A stretch of 15,376 nucleotides of DNA from Chitinophagaceae bacterium. GTDB lineage: Bacteria; Bacteroidota; Bacteroidia; Chitinophagales; Chitinophagaceae. The notes below the pieces were generated by a model. That model ran no database searches. It was not told the origin of the DNA and saw only the letters and a program-made list of their open reading frames with translations. Made by a program: the position numbers and the translations under genes. The first letter of the stretch is position 1. Each line of letters opens with the position of its first letter. Positions 14,575-15,376 of the stretch are shown piece after piece. The DNA lies in assembly GCA_017853235.1 (NCBI GenBank), contig JAFMJX010000021.1, forward strand, positions 1 to 15,376, written 5' to 3'.

Positions 14575-15327
14575 ATGGATTTAGCACCTGGTAAAAAAAT
14601 ATATTTTCTTTCCGACTTTCATTTGGGGGCACCCAATAGTCAAGCGAGTCGTCAAAGAGAAGATGCTGTGGTTGCTTTTTTAAAACAAGCTAAACAAGAT
14701 GCCGCTGCATTTTTTATTGTAGGCGACATTTTTGATTTTTGGTTTGAATATAAAACAGTGGTCCCTAAGGGTTTTATTAGACTATTAGGTTGTTTAGCCG
14801 AAATTTCAGATGCGGGCATTCCTTTACATATTTTTACAGGCAATCATGACTTATGGATGAAGGATTATCTCACCAAGGAATTAAACGCTAAAGTGTATTT
14901 TAAGCCTGAAATATTTAAATTAGGCAATAAGCAATTTTATATAGGTCATGGAGATGGATTAGGTCCTGGAGATAATGGTTATAAATTCATTAAAAAAGTA
15001 TTTACCAATCCTATTTGTAAATGGCTATTTGGATGGATTCATCCGGATGTAGGAATTTCCTTAGCCAATTATTTTAGTAGTAAGAGTAGAGCAAAAACGG
15101 GCAGCTCTGACGAACAATTTTTAGGCGAGGACAAAGAATGGCTTATCATTTATACCAAACAAAAGTCGAAGGAAGTCAATGTAGATTATTTCGTGTTTGG
15201 ACATCGTCATTTCGCTATTGATTTTAAAATTGACGAAAGCACCCGATACATCAATTTAGGTGATTGGATTAAATTATTTACTTATGGTGTTTTTGACGGC
15301 AATGATATGTCACTTGAAAAATGGTAA
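14575..15327 (+). CDS. lpxH: UDP-2,3-diacylglucosamine diphosphatase (LpxH-type)
   Basis: A 250-residue metallophosphoesterase that hydrolyses UDP-2,3-diacylglucosamine to lipid X and UMP, the fourth step of lipid A synthesis, at the inner face of the inner membrane. The metal ligands are intact: D14 and H16 (SDFHLG), D51 (GDIFDFWFEY), N90-H91-D92 (GNHD), H125 (IGHGDG) and H210-x-H212 (FGHRH). The insertion KKVFTNPICKWLFGWIHPD forms the lipid-binding cap typical of LpxH. No signal peptide is present, as expected. It lies 41 bases after the LUD gene and may share its transcript. A small perfect 5-bp inverted repeat (14538-14552) sits in this gap. Orthology to LpxH of other Bacteroidota is strong; the exact enzyme is inferred from family. 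Confidence 0.92.
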   Translation: MDLAPGKKIYFLSDFHLGAPNSQASRQREDAVVAFLKQAKQDAAAFFIVGDIFDFWFEYKTVVPKGFIRLLGCLAEISDAGIPLHIFTGNHDLWMKDYLTKELNAKVYFKPEIFKLGNKQFYIGHGDGLGPGDNGYKFIKKVFTNPICKWLFGWIHPDVGISLANYFSSKSRAKTGSSDEQFLGEDKEWLIIYTKQKSKEVNVDYFVFGHRHFAIDFKIDESTRYINLGDWIKLFTYGVFDGNDMSLEKW

Positions 15328-15345
15328 GCTGAAAAAATAATTTTT

Positions 15346-15376
15346 ATGAACATAGAACAAGAAATATTAAGCAATT
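15346..15376 (+). CDS. Start of a further gene, cut by window edge
   Basis: An ATG at 15346 opens ten complete codons (MNIEQEILSN) before the window ends, 18 bases after the lpxH stop and on the same strand. The position suits the next gene of an operon. Ten residues do not allow identification and the start may be spurious. Confidence 0.4.
   Translation, partial: MNIEQEILSN

Overview
The window is an AT-rich, gene-dense piece of a Bacteroidota chromosome, most likely from the Chitinophagaceae or a related family. This rests on several signs: Shine-Dalgarno sequences are largely absent, Bacteroidota-type -7 promoter boxes (TAnnTTTG) precede several genes, an IPExxxVDY-family protein is present (a family I know from Bacteroidota), and the order birA / rsfS-ftsH-LUD is one I associate with this phylum. 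The content is mostly core and housekeeping. I see no insertion sequence, CRISPR array, tRNA, rRNA or prophage signal. No stretch without a gene exceeds about 185 bases.

Left part (1-5030): a carB gene (large carbamoyl-phosphate synthetase chain) runs off the left edge on the minus strand. It diverges from a Bcp-type thiol peroxidase gene. Next comes a tight plus-strand run encoding three predicted lipoproteins: a YHYH-domain protein, a MORN-repeat (YwqK-like) protein and a SCO1/SenC protein. The gaps are 1 and 9 bases. A membrane fatty-acid hydroxylase / sterol-desaturase gene follows and has its own promoter-like box. The lipoprotein triplet is the least understood part of the window and looks like an envelope module, possibly for copper.

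Middle part (5031-11236): feoB (ferrous iron transporter) lies convergent to the desaturase gene. It diverges from a secreted M28 zinc aminopeptidase carrying a C-terminal PDZ domain, which is followed by the IPExxxVDY gene. Convergent to that come selD (selenophosphate synthase) and birA (biotin-protein ligase) on the minus strand.

Right part (11237-15376): birA diverges from a plus-strand run of rsfS (ribosome silencing factor), ftsH (membrane AAA+ protease), a LUD-domain (LutC-like) gene and lpxH (lipid A biosynthesis). A further reading frame begins at the right edge. Ribosome hibernation, membrane proteolysis and lipid A synthesis are therefore neighbours.

Three genes (IPExxxVDY, birA, rsfS) have no usable ATG and appear to start with TTG. 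Five intergenic regions hold a perfect TAnnTTTG box pointing at the next gene. Two of these boxes, ahead of TTG-started genes, share an 18-base element with 16 identities. Nothing here is clearly a new system. The YHYH-MORN-SCO triplet is the best candidate for an under-described one.
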